From assembly GCF_003318165.1 (NCBI RefSeq), contig NZ_QOCB01000010.1:1-64000 (forward strand): 64,000 nucleotides of DNA, given 5' to 3'. Position 1 is the first letter of the stretch. Each line of letters starts with the position of its first letter. The translations under genes and the position numbers were made by a program. This DNA comes from Psychromonas sp. B3M02 (GTDB lineage Bacteria > Pseudomonadota > Gammaproteobacteria > Enterobacterales > Psychromonadaceae). This document shows, piece by piece, positions 29,527 through 38,160 of this stretch. The notes under the pieces are model-generated. The model made no database searches. It was not told the DNA's origin and saw only the letters and a program-made list of their open reading frames with translations.

Positions 29527-30597
29527 TTATTCTTTAGTACTTTGAATATAACCAAACTCTGAAATATCAGTCCATACTCGTACTAATTTCAGATAATCCT
29601 GTTGAGACTTAATAATTCGAGCCGCCATTTCGTCATCAGCTGCTTTCTCAGCAAGAATGTCATCATTGGCTTTTTTCAATGCAGTTAACACTTCAGGAGG
29701 GAAGGTTTTAACTTGAATATTAGGGTATTCGGAGGTCATTTCAGCCCAGTTTTCCGCGCTTGATGCATAAGATTGCACATACATATCGTAAGAGGCTTTA
29801 TGCATTGCTACTTTCAAAATAGCTTGTAAGTCGGCAGGTAACTTCTCCATTTTCTTTTTGTTAATAATGAACATTAACTCGGTTGCAGGCTCATGCCAGC
29901 CCATGTAATAGAAAGGTGCAATTTTATGGAATCCCATGCGTAAATCTAAAGATGGTCCTACCCACTCTAATGCATCAATCGTGTTACGCTCTAAAGCCGT
30001 GTATAACTCACCCGGTGGAATATTCACTGGCGTTGCACCTAATTTTGCTAAGACTTCACCGGCAAAACCAGGAATACGCATTTTTAAGTTTTTCAAGTCT
30101 TCTAAACTATTGATCTCTTTACGGAACCAGCCCCCCATTTGCACACCAGTATTCCCCCCTGGGAAGGCAACTAAATTATGCTGAGCATAAAGTTCATCCA
30201 TTAAATCTTGACCACCACCGTATTGGAACCAAGCATATTGCTCCATCGCCGTCATACCAAAAGGCATAGTGGTGAAGTACATCGTATTAGGCACTTTTCC
30301 TTTGTAATAATAACTTGCTGAATGGCCCATATCGTATTGGCCACTTTTCACCATATCAAAAACACCAAAGGCCGACTTATGTTTGTTTGCCGAATCCACT
30401 CGGATTTTCAAACGCCCATTTGACATTTCCTCTGCCATTTTCACCATATTCTTCACTGAATCACCAAAAACAGGGAAATTAGGTCCCCATGATTCCGCTA
30501 ATTTCAAACGATAAACTTTGTCCGCAGCAAATGCATTAACGCTGGTTGCCATCACAACAGCTGCCACTAAGGTATTTTTAAATAAAGACTTCAGCAT
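29527..30597 (-). CDS. TRAP substrate-binding protein, TakP-like
   Basis: Periplasmic binding protein (DctP superfamily). GGAG 7 nt upstream supports the ATG at 30597 (356 residues); an ATG at 30609 overlaps that site. The signal peptide ends in VNAFAA. The segments NTGVQMGGWFRKEI, LKMRIPGFAGEVLAKLGA and IDALEWVGP resemble the TakP group, which binds 2-oxo acids such as pyruvate through a sodium ion. The substrate is therefore likely a small organic acid, but this is inference. Confidence 0.88.
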   Translation of the reverse strand: MLKSLFKNTLVAAVVMATSVNAFAADKVYRLKLAESWGPNFPVFGDSVKNMVKMAEEMSNGRLKIRVDSANKHKSAFGVFDMVKSGQYDMGHSASYYYKGKVPNTMYFTTMPFGMTAMEQYAWFQYGGGQDLMDELYAQHNLVAFPGGNTGVQMGGWFRKEINSLEDLKNLKMRIPGFAGEVLAKLGATPVNIPPGELYTALERNTIDALEWVGPSLDLRMGFHKIAPFYYMGWHEPATELMFIINKKKMEKLPADLQAILKVAMHKASYDMYVQSYASSAENWAEMTSEYPNIQVKTFPPEVLTALKKANDDILAEKAADDEMAARIIKSQQDYLKLVRVWTDISEFGYIQSTKE

Positions 30598-30628
30598 TGT
30601 AAACTCCATGTAAATTTAGGTTAAACCC

Positions 30629-30644
30629 ATTGTTTTAAAACAAT
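30629..30644. promoter_or_regulatory. Perfect 16 bp palindrome upstream of the TRAP operon
   Basis: ATTGTTTTAAAACAAT is a perfect dyad 32 bp before the binding-protein ATG. It is placed like an operator for a repressor or activator of the TRAP genes. No regulator gene is adjacent. Confidence 0.45.
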
Positions 30645-30647
30645 AAA

Positions 30648-30673
30648 GTGAAACTAGCCTCGCTCTGTTTCAC
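30648..30673. promoter_or_regulatory. Second dyad upstream of the TRAP operon
   Basis: GTGAAAC and GTTTCAC are separated by 12 bp, next to the 16 bp palindrome. Together they suggest a compact control region. The remaining gap up to 30970 shows no other structure and presumably holds the promoter of the divergent PLP enzyme gene. Confidence 0.35.
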
Positions 30674-30970
30674 CTACTCACAACAGGATAAGTGTTATAA
30701 GCTTGTTAACAGACTGCCACTACCTTAAAAGATATGAATCTGTTTAATCACTAATTTGATGCCTACATCACAAGCAGTTAGTTTTTTTTAAGAAAAAGCA
30801 AGACTCGCTCAATAAAACAACACTTTAACCACCCAACAAATAACTTAAGCACTATTAAATTAATTATTCAGCTAGTGTTATTAGTTCAATATGCCTATCA
30901 TTTACAAAGCGTTATCAACTACCTAGCAAGCTCTCATAGCTCAGCATCATTTTTACAGGCTTAACAAACA

Positions 30971-31915
30971 ATGAGTTTTACCAATAGTGTTTTATATCAG
31001 CAGATTGGCGCGAGCCCATTGCAAAGCATTACTCATCCTTTACTCACAGAAAAAGGCGTTCAATTATCTATTAAACGCGACGATCTGTTACATGCAGAAA
31101 TTTCAGGTAATAAATGGCGAAAACTAAAACACAATTTACTTGAGGCGGAAGCACAACAAAAAACTCACCTACTTAGCTTTGGTGGTGCTTTTTCCAATCA
31201 TATCCATGCCTTAGCTGCCGCCAGTTACCACTTTAAATTTCAAGCAACAGGTATTATCAGAGGGGAAGCGCATTATGCTTCTAACCCTACCTTATCTCAG
31301 ACACAGAAATGGGGCATGAAGTTAAATTTTGTTGATAGAAAAACCTACCGCTTAAAAGAACAAGCGGATTATTTACAGCAATTACAACAACAAAATCCCA
31401 AGGTTTATATACTTCCAGAGGGAGGTACTAATAACTTAGCGATACCTGGTGTTGCGGATATTATTACTGAGTTAAAGCAGCAACATATTGGCCCTGTCGA
31501 CCATATATTTACGGCAACTGGCAGTGCAGGAACTTTAGCCGGTTTAATCAGCGGAGCTTTACAGCAGAGCCCTAATACACAACTACATGGCGTTGCAGTA
31601 TTAAAGAATGCGGATTATTTACGGGAGACTATCAAACAGTTAGTTAATAAAGAGCACCAAGTTAGTTGGCACTTACATACTGAAAATCATGAAGGTGGTT
31701 ATGGGAAGATATCTCAAGCTTTGTCTCAGTTTTGTCATCAATTTACACAACAAACACAGGTCCCTATTGAACCTGTTTATACAGGAAAAATGTTTTATGC
31801 TTTATGGCAATTGATTGAACAGAATCACTTTCCCAAAGGCACCAAGATAGTAGCGCTACATACTGGCGGGTTACAGGGGTTAGCAGGATTAAAATTACTT
31901 AATAAATTTCAATAA
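30971..31915 (+). CDS. PLP enzyme of the ACC deaminase/D-cysteine desulfhydrase family
   Basis: Pyridoxal-phosphate enzyme of fold type II, 314 residues. The PLP lysine is expected in SGNKWRKLKHNL (residues about 45-56), followed by LLSFGGAFSNHIHALAAA and the phosphate-binding glycine loop TATGSAGTLAGL. Members split D-cysteine to pyruvate, sulfide and ammonia or open 1-aminocyclopropane-1-carboxylate; most proteobacterial ones act on D-cysteine. It is alone, divergent from the TRAP operon. The 2-oxo acid link to the TRAP system is only suggestive. Confidence 0.8.
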   Translation: MSFTNSVLYQQIGASPLQSITHPLLTEKGVQLSIKRDDLLHAEISGNKWRKLKHNLLEAEAQQKTHLLSFGGAFSNHIHALAAASYHFKFQATGIIRGEAHYASNPTLSQTQKWGMKLNFVDRKTYRLKEQADYLQQLQQQNPKVYILPEGGTNNLAIPGVADIITELKQQHIGPVDHIFTATGSAGTLAGLISGALQQSPNTQLHGVAVLKNADYLRETIKQLVNKEHQVSWHLHTENHEGGYGKISQALSQFCHQFTQQTQVPIEPVYTGKMFYALWQLIEQNHFPKGTKIVALHTGGLQGLAGLKLLNKFQ

Positions 31916-31970
31916 TATAGCCATTGGAGAACATGCCAGTTGCTAAATTATTGATTACCTTCAGTGCGGA

Positions 31971-33896
31971 TTAACTGATATCGATAGCACGCATACGTTT
32001 AGGTGACATAAACAACCCACCCTGTCCTGCGTATACTCCCAAGCGAAGTAAGCACTTCCATTCTTGCTGGCTTTCAATACCCACGGCAATAACTTTTGCA
32101 TCACTATTTAAACAACTTGCTAGTAAACTTTGCACCGCCACTTGATTGGTGCTTCTTAAGTGAATATCTCTGATTAAACTGCTGTGAAGTTTTAAGTAAT
32201 CAATATTAAAATCTAAAATGTATTGTGTATTAATGACGTACTTACCAACATTATCTATGGCGATTTGGCAGCCTATTTTCTGTAATGGCACAATGGCGGT
32301 ACGTAAAGAGTGATAATGTTTATCGATTAAATGCTCAGAAATTTCAATCACTAAGTTATTACGTAACGCCTTAGGTTTCTGCATCAATTCAAATAGGAAC
32401 CATTTGTAGTTTTCTTTATTCATTAATAGGTGTGAGCACACATTCACCGATATAGGCTTAGAGGACTCACCTCTTTGTACCAATAACGCTAACACCTTTT
32501 CTAACATCTGCCTGTCTATTTTTCCCTGTAGCCCACACTTCTCAGCCATCGGCATAAATGTACCTGAGGTAATTACCTCTTGGTCATTATTGATAATACG
32601 TGGCCATAACTCTGAATAAACAATACCAACCGCATCTCGTTCCATCACATGCTGTTGATAGAGTAATAGAGACTTTTTCTCTAAGACCTGATTTAACAAT
32701 GTACGCCAACGTACTGATCCTTTACTAACAACTGTATGCTTCAGGTTTTCCTCGGAAATATGCCATCCACTAACTTTTTGATGCTCAGCCACTAACAATG
32801 CTCGATTTACGTCATCAATAATCAGGTCTGTTTTACTCGCATACGGAAAGTTAACAACACCAACATGAAAGAAGCTTTCTATCATTTCTGGCTCGGGTAA
32901 TTGTAATTGGAATAATGAACGAGTAAGCTGCTTTGCTACCACTTTACTCTCGTCATAATCCATTTGTGGCAATAGAATAACAAATTCAGTTTTATTCGCA
33001 CGACCATAAAAACTATCATCAAAACGACGACAGAAATGATTTAACAAATCGACCATCTGCTCTATGACTTTTTCACTTGGCGCGCTACCAAAACGATATT
33101 TCAACGTGCTTAATTCAGTTAAGCTAACTAAGATTAAAGTGCTCGATGCATAACTCTCATCCATCACTACAGTATCAAGACGATTATCAAAGGCCAGGCG
33201 ATTACCTATCCCCGTTGCTTCATCTAAAAACGCTTTACCGCGAATATGAATATCAAATACGCTTCGCTCTTTACGACTGTTTTCTAATCGCTCAGATAAC
33301 ACATCTAACGCTTTACTTGCCGCCTTCGGCCATTCACCTTTTTGTGCAATACGTGCTGTTGGATTGTTCTGCAACAAATAGCGTGCTCGACGCTCTAATA
33401 GTTCTGCACCATTAAAAGATCGTTTAATCCAACGCAAGGCAAAATACAGTAAGCTCAAAGAAAGCAAGATAGCAGTACTTATCCCAATCAAGGGCCAAAA
33501 GGTGAATTGCAAATCAGAAAAAGGCTGGCGAGTGTGTAAAATCAAATGCACCCCAGGATAATTATCTAAGGTGTAAGAGTAACGAAGTAACAACCGCATT
33601 GGGTAGTATTCACGACTTTCAAAATAGTTTTGATAAACGGTAACATCATCTCGTTTAACCTCTAAACGGACAATACCAGAGGCGTCTAAGAGATCCGGTA
33701 ACCAGTGATCAAATTGAGTAACAGTAGTTTGTTTGTCTAACTGTTTTTCAATAACTTGAATAATACTGTCAACTCTTTGTTGATGGTGCTTCAAGGTCAG
33801 TGCGCGTAAACTGAATAAGCCTCCAACTAAGACTAAGCCAATACACGTCAACACAATCGCACTAGTAATAAACGTAAACTTATTAGTGAACTTCAT
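31971..33896 (-). CDS. csrD: CsrD-like degenerate GGDEF/EAL regulator
   Basis: Inner membrane protein of 641 residues with the CsrD/MshH layout: membrane helices at about 9-31 and 133-153, a HAMP-like region, then a GGDEF-like and an EAL-like domain. In the GGDEF domain the motif is lost (RANKTEFVILLP), and in place of EAL there is SEL in VYSELWPRI. Both domains are therefore expected to be catalytically dead, as in CsrD, which helps RNase E degrade CsrB/CsrC RNAs. 646 residues in E. coli is a close length match. The assignment rests on layout and degeneracy; no msh genes adjoin. Confidence 0.75.
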   Translation of the reverse strand: MKFTNKFTFITSAIVLTCIGLVLVGGLFSLRALTLKHHQQRVDSIIQVIEKQLDKQTTVTQFDHWLPDLLDASGIVRLEVKRDDVTVYQNYFESREYYPMRLLLRYSYTLDNYPGVHLILHTRQPFSDLQFTFWPLIGISTAILLSLSLLYFALRWIKRSFNGAELLERRARYLLQNNPTARIAQKGEWPKAASKALDVLSERLENSRKERSVFDIHIRGKAFLDEATGIGNRLAFDNRLDTVVMDESYASSTLILVSLTELSTLKYRFGSAPSEKVIEQMVDLLNHFCRRFDDSFYGRANKTEFVILLPQMDYDESKVVAKQLTRSLFQLQLPEPEMIESFFHVGVVNFPYASKTDLIIDDVNRALLVAEHQKVSGWHISEENLKHTVVSKGSVRWRTLLNQVLEKKSLLLYQQHVMERDAVGIVYSELWPRIINNDQEVITSGTFMPMAEKCGLQGKIDRQMLEKVLALLVQRGESSKPISVNVCSHLLMNKENYKWFLFELMQKPKALRNNLVIEISEHLIDKHYHSLRTAIVPLQKIGCQIAIDNVGKYVINTQYILDFNIDYLKLHSSLIRDIHLRSTNQVAVQSLLASCLNSDAKVIAVGIESQQEWKCLLRLGVYAGQGGLFMSPKRMRAIDIS

Positions 33897-33979
33897 AACA
33901 TCCCTGTGGCAAACTATTTCAAATGTAAAGGTGAGTAATCATTAAAATAACAATATAATACCGAGCCAAGTAACCACTT

Positions 33980-34059
33980 CCATTGGTATGATACTCAACA
34001 CATCGATAAACGGATCTATTTTACTGATTACCGTCATCTACTTAATGCAATTGGTATAA
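33980..34059. repeat. Extragenic repeat element copy 2 (partial)
   Basis: Lies between divergent csrD and rsmC. It runs from CATTGGTATG to GCAATTGGTATAA and contains GGATCTATTTTACT, shared with copy 1 in the same direction. It looks like the two ends of the element with the middle lost. Confidence 0.5.
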
Positions 34060-34124
34060 TGCTTGGTCGTTATACTTTCATCATCATTTAAGCTTCTAAT
34101 AATAAGCTGTAATAGGAAATTTTC

Positions 34125-35174
34125 ATGGCCATTAATTCAACCCTTTCAAATCCAAGCCAAGTGTTACAGCGTAACGAATCTTTATTTATCGATAAATCTA
34201 TATTAGTTGCAGGCAATATAGATGACCACTACCCTATCCACCTACAAACAATAGCATCATCAAGTACTTTCTGTTTCAATGATTACCGTTATTATGAGCA
34301 ATTAAAAGAGCAATTAACGGATTCAGATGTACATTTTACAGCAGATTATCAAGGTAATGATACGCCACAAAAATTTGATTTGCTGTTAATTTATATTCCT
34401 AAAGCCAAGACAGAAATTGAATACCTACTGGCTAACTTAACCCCCCACTTAAAAGAAGGCGCGGGTATTGTATTAGTTGGTGAAAAAAAATGTGGTATCA
34501 AAAGTGTTTCAGGTCTTATAAAGCCTTATTCAGAATATAGTAATCCCATTGATTCTGCACGACATTGTAGCATTATTTATGCTGAATTAAGCAAACCTGT
34601 TAGTGAATTTAAACAACAACAATGGATTAAAGAGTATCCTTTGAATATCAATAACATTTCTCTCACTATTGTTTCTTTACCGGGTGTATTTAGTTTTGGA
34701 GAGTTAGACAAAGGCAGTGAATTGTTACTCAAGAACCTACCTGAAAATCTATCAGGTCAAGGATTGGATTTTGGTTGCGGCGCAGGTGTTTTATCTTGCT
34801 ATCTCCTTAAAAAACATACTCAATTATCATTAGATTTAATTGATGTAAACGTTTATGCTCTAGCCAGTGCAAAACTAACATTAGAAAAAAATGCTCTTAA
34901 AGCGAATGTTTTTGCATCCGATGTATTTTCAAAAGTAAATAAAGAATACGATTTACTCCTTTCTAATCCGCCTTTTCACTCTGGTCAAAAGACTAATTAC
35001 CAGGCAGCAGAAGGGTTTATCAACGAATCAGCTAAGTTTTTAAAGAAAAAAGGTAGGCTAACCATAGTCGCGAATAAATTCTTACGCTATGAGCCTCTTT
35101 TAATTCAGGCATATCAGCAGTTTAGTGAAGATGCTCAAAATAATAAATTTAAAGTATTGAGTTGCCTCAAATAA
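34125..35174 (+). CDS. rsmC: 16S rRNA (guanine-1207-N2) methyltransferase RsmC
   Basis: S-adenosylmethionine-dependent methyltransferase of 349 residues acting on the 30S subunit. The degenerate N-terminal domain (1-165) is followed by the catalytic domain with the SAM-binding GLDFGCGAGVLSCYL and catalytic motif NPPFHSGQ. The N terminus is variable in this family. It is a single gene; no terminator was seen after it. Confidence 0.92.
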   Translation: MAINSTLSNPSQVLQRNESLFIDKSILVAGNIDDHYPIHLQTIASSSTFCFNDYRYYEQLKEQLTDSDVHFTADYQGNDTPQKFDLLLIYIPKAKTEIEYLLANLTPHLKEGAGIVLVGEKKCGIKSVSGLIKPYSEYSNPIDSARHCSIIYAELSKPVSEFKQQQWIKEYPLNINNISLTIVSLPGVFSFGELDKGSELLLKNLPENLSGQGLDFGCGAGVLSCYLLKKHTQLSLDLIDVNVYALASAKLTLEKNALKANVFASDVFSKVNKEYDLLLSNPPFHSGQKTNYQAAEGFINESAKFLKKKGRLTIVANKFLRYEPLLIQAYQQFSEDAQNNKFKVLSCLK

Positions 35175-35605
35175 TTATCATGTAAACCTGTTACCTTAGT
35201 CGTTTGTTGTTAGTATCAAAGAGTTAAACTGATTTAGTTAAACAGGCGCTATGGCATATCTCTCAACTGTATTAATAATGTGGTCTTAATAATAAAAAAT
35301 AATTGATTTAGCGCTAAAGTAAGTAACGACTTAAAGCTTTAGGAAGAAATGCTTACCCGCTAAATAATAGATAAAACAGCGCACACTATTGGTCAGGTTG
35401 ACAGTGAGACCAATTATATTAAATAAATGCTCTAAATTTTGCGTAGGAAGAGTGACTTAGCTTAAGGTGTAAATGTCATCAATGTTTATTCCATTGACGA
35501 AACTTACCACAAAGAGGTAAGTATTTTTAACAAGCGAAATAGAACATTAAGTTTGTAGGATTGGTTTTATGCATAGCTTTAAAACATAATATATGTGGAG
35601 GTTCT
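35175..35605. other. Gap between rsmC and the glg operon
   Basis: 431 bp without a gene. It holds a partial copy of the extragenic repeat (35409-35474), a pair of direct GTTAAAC repeats near 35224 and 35238, and the ribosome site GGAGG just before glgC. The glg promoter must lie here; a weak AT-rich -10 near 35588 is the only candidate. Confidence 0.4.
35409..35474. repeat. Extragenic repeat element copy 3 (partial)
   Basis: Starts ACCAATTATATTAAATAA and continues CTAAATTTTGCG and TGACTTAG. By eye it matches the reverse complement of 25530-25597 over about 66 bp with scattered changes. It is therefore copy 1 in the opposite orientation. Confidence 0.6.
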
Positions 35606-36832
35606 ATGGCTGATATTTTGGCTATGATTCTTGCTGGCGGTGAGGGCTCTCGGCTTTTTCCATTAACAAAGAATCGCAGTAAACCCGCTGTCCCTTTTGG
35701 CGGAAATTATAGATTAGTTGATTTTGCATTAAATAACTTCGTTAATGCAGACTTAATGAAAATCTATATATTAACTCAATTTAAGTCCCAATCTCTCAAT
35801 ATTCATCTCCGCCGTGCATGGCGATTATCAGGTATTTCAGACCGCTTCATTGAAGCAATCCCGGCACAACAGCGTGTTAATAAAAACTGGTATTCAGGTA
35901 CTGCTGACGCGATCTATCAAAACTATCGTTTTATTGAAAAAAGCAAAGCTGACCATGTCTGTATTTTTGGTAGTGACCACATCTATAAAATGGATGTGCA
36001 ACAAATGGTGGATCACCACCAGCAAATGGATGCTGAATTAACGGTTGCTGCGATTCGTGTACAAAAAAGCCAAGCACACCATTTTGGCATTATAGAAATA
36101 GATGATGCGGGACACATGATAGGTTTTGCAGAAAAGCCTAACAATGATGAAGCAAAAACAATCCCAGGTGACCCAGACCATGTACTTGCCTCTATGGGTA
36201 ACTATATTTTTAAAACAGATATATTACTCAACGCGTTAGAGAAAGATGCTTTGAATGAAGAGTCTAGCCATGACTTTGGTAAAGATATCATTCCTACAAT
36301 GTTCCCACAGGGAAAGGTATTTGTTTATAACTTTAACGACAATAAAATACCGGGCGAACCTGAAAATGCTTATTGGCGAGATGTAGGTACCATAGATTCA
36401 TATTGGGAAGCGCATATGGATCTGCTCAATGATGATCAACCTATCTCTTTATATAATAAAAACTGGCCTTTACACACCTATCATCCGCCCTTACCACCAG
36501 CGACATTCCGTGATCAAGGTGACTCTGAAACCCGTGTTTCAAAATCTCATATAGGGGCTGGCTCTTATATTAATGGTGCTGAAATAGAAAACTCTATTCT
36601 TGGTTTTAGAAGCCATTTATGTACCGAGGTAAAAGTAAAAGGCTGTGTCTTTTTAGGTAATGCCAAAATAGGTAAAGGTGCACGTTTAACCAATGTCATT
36701 CTAGATAAAAATGTCGAAATTGCCCCCAATACCGTTATTGGTGAAAATTTAGAAGAAGATCGTAAACACTTTACTGTTTCTGAAAATGGCATTGTAGTGA
36801 TTGGAAAAGGAAGCCGTATCGGCTTTGCATAA
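35606..36832 (+). CDS. glgC: ADP-glucose pyrophosphorylase, first copy
   Basis: Makes ADP-glucose from glucose-1-phosphate and ATP, the committed step of glycogen synthesis. GGAGG 5 nt upstream sets the ATG at 35606 (MADILAMILAGGEGSRL), giving 408 residues; an earlier in-frame ATG at 35561 lacks a ribosome site. The nucleotide-binding GGEGSRLFPLT, catalytic Asp region FGSDHIYKMD and the left-handed beta helix C-terminal domain are present. It lacks the roughly 20-residue N-terminal extension of the E. coli enzyme. Next gene is a paralogue. Confidence 0.95.
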   Translation: MADILAMILAGGEGSRLFPLTKNRSKPAVPFGGNYRLVDFALNNFVNADLMKIYILTQFKSQSLNIHLRRAWRLSGISDRFIEAIPAQQRVNKNWYSGTADAIYQNYRFIEKSKADHVCIFGSDHIYKMDVQQMVDHHQQMDAELTVAAIRVQKSQAHHFGIIEIDDAGHMIGFAEKPNNDEAKTIPGDPDHVLASMGNYIFKTDILLNALEKDALNEESSHDFGKDIIPTMFPQGKVFVYNFNDNKIPGEPENAYWRDVGTIDSYWEAHMDLLNDDQPISLYNKNWPLHTYHPPLPPATFRDQGDSETRVSKSHIGAGSYINGAEIENSILGFRSHLCTEVKVKGCVFLGNAKIGKGARLTNVILDKNVEIAPNTVIGENLEEDRKHFTVSENGIVVIGKGSRIGFA

Positions 36833-36888
36833 CCACTAATCCAACAAACTAATACTGCTACTTATATTACTTAAGATGAGGTTTACTC

Positions 36889-38118
36889 ATGGCAAAAGTT
36901 CTTACTATGATTTTAGCTGGCGGCGAAGGCTCCCGTCTTTACCCATTAACGCAATCACGTACCAAACCTTCTGTGCCTTTTGGTGGCAGTTATCGACTAA
37001 TTGATTGTGTATTAAATAACTTTGTTAATTCAGACTTATTACGTATTTACGTATTAACGCAATTCAAATCGCAATCTCTTAACGAACACCTACGTAAAGC
37101 ATGGGAATTAAATAGTTTTACTGACACTTTCATTGATGCGATCCCCGCACAAATGAACAAGGGCAAGCATTGGTATACGGGCACAGCTGATGCTATTTAT
37201 CAAAATATTCAGTTTATTGAAGCGGATGAAGCCGAGATCGTCTGTATTTTTGGTAGTGATCATATTTATAAAATGGATATTCGACAAAAAATAGAATTCC
37301 ATAAACAGAAAAAAGCGACTTTAACAGTGTCTGCTATTCGCTTACCAAAAGAACAAGCTTACCACTTCGGTATTATTGAAGTAGATGTTAACGGTAGAAT
37401 GATTGGCTTTACTGAAAAGCCTGCGGTGGAAGATGCAAAAACCATCCCAGGTGATCCTGACCATGTGCTCGCTTCAATGGGTAATTATATTTTCAACTCT
37501 GCGGCGCTACAAAAAGAACTCATTCGTGATGCCGAAGATGAGCAATCAAGTCATGACTTTGGTAAAGATATTATTCCTCACCTGTTAGAGACTGAAGATG
37601 TATTTGTTTATGACTTCACCACCAATAAAATCCCCAATGAAGTGGGCGGAGCTTATTGGCGTGATGTCGGTACCATTGAGTCCTACTGGGAAGCAAATAT
37701 GGATCTTATCAAAGAGACTCCACCTATCTCTTTCTATAACAGAGCATGGCCAATGCATACCCATTATCCAGCCTTACCTGCTGCTAACTTTCAAAACCAT
37801 CAACAAAGTAACTGCTCTATCCGTAGGTCTTTAATTTCAGATGGCGCATTAATCATTGGTGCCACGGTTGAAAAGTCAGTATTAGGCTTTAAGTGTTTTG
37901 TTGATGAAGACAGTACTGTGTATGAGTCCGTATTACTCGGAGACACTAAAATCGGTAAAAACTGTGAAATTATCAAAACCATTATTGATAAAGATGTAGA
38001 AATTGCAGATGGTGTTAAAATTGGTGTAAACCTAGACAGTGATAGAAAGCGCTTCACCGTTTCCGATGAAGGTATAGTGGTTATCCCCAAAGGTGCTAGA
38101 ATTGGCTTTGATAGTTAA
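36889..38118 (+). CDS. glgC: ADP-glucose pyrophosphorylase, second copy
   Basis: Second GlgC, 409 residues, 56 bp after the first and clearly similar along its full length. All catalytic segments are kept: GGEGSRLYPLT, FGSDHIYKMD, GIIEVDVNGRMIGFTEKP. Differences gather in the C-terminal beta helix and at residues 90-115, where the allosteric subunit contacts lie, so a hetero-tetramer with distinct regulation is possible. Vibrio species also have two GlgC types with different activator response. Confidence 0.94.
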   Translation: MAKVLTMILAGGEGSRLYPLTQSRTKPSVPFGGSYRLIDCVLNNFVNSDLLRIYVLTQFKSQSLNEHLRKAWELNSFTDTFIDAIPAQMNKGKHWYTGTADAIYQNIQFIEADEAEIVCIFGSDHIYKMDIRQKIEFHKQKKATLTVSAIRLPKEQAYHFGIIEVDVNGRMIGFTEKPAVEDAKTIPGDPDHVLASMGNYIFNSAALQKELIRDAEDEQSSHDFGKDIIPHLLETEDVFVYDFTTNKIPNEVGGAYWRDVGTIESYWEANMDLIKETPPISFYNRAWPMHTHYPALPAANFQNHQQSNCSIRRSLISDGALIIGATVEKSVLGFKCFVDEDSTVYESVLLGDTKIGKNCEIIKTIIDKDVEIADGVKIGVNLDSDRKRFTVSDEGIVVIPKGARIGFDS

Positions 38119-38160
38119 CCTATAAACAGCATAAATTATGCTTGAATAAAGGCGTTTCCA

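Noticed and set aside
30740-30770. CRP site between the TRAP and PLP enzyme genes
   Set aside because: TTTGAT and ATCACA are present but with the wrong spacing for CRP.
31971-33896. Active diguanylate cyclase/phosphodiesterase
   Set aside because: Both signature motifs are lost, while the CsrD architecture is kept.
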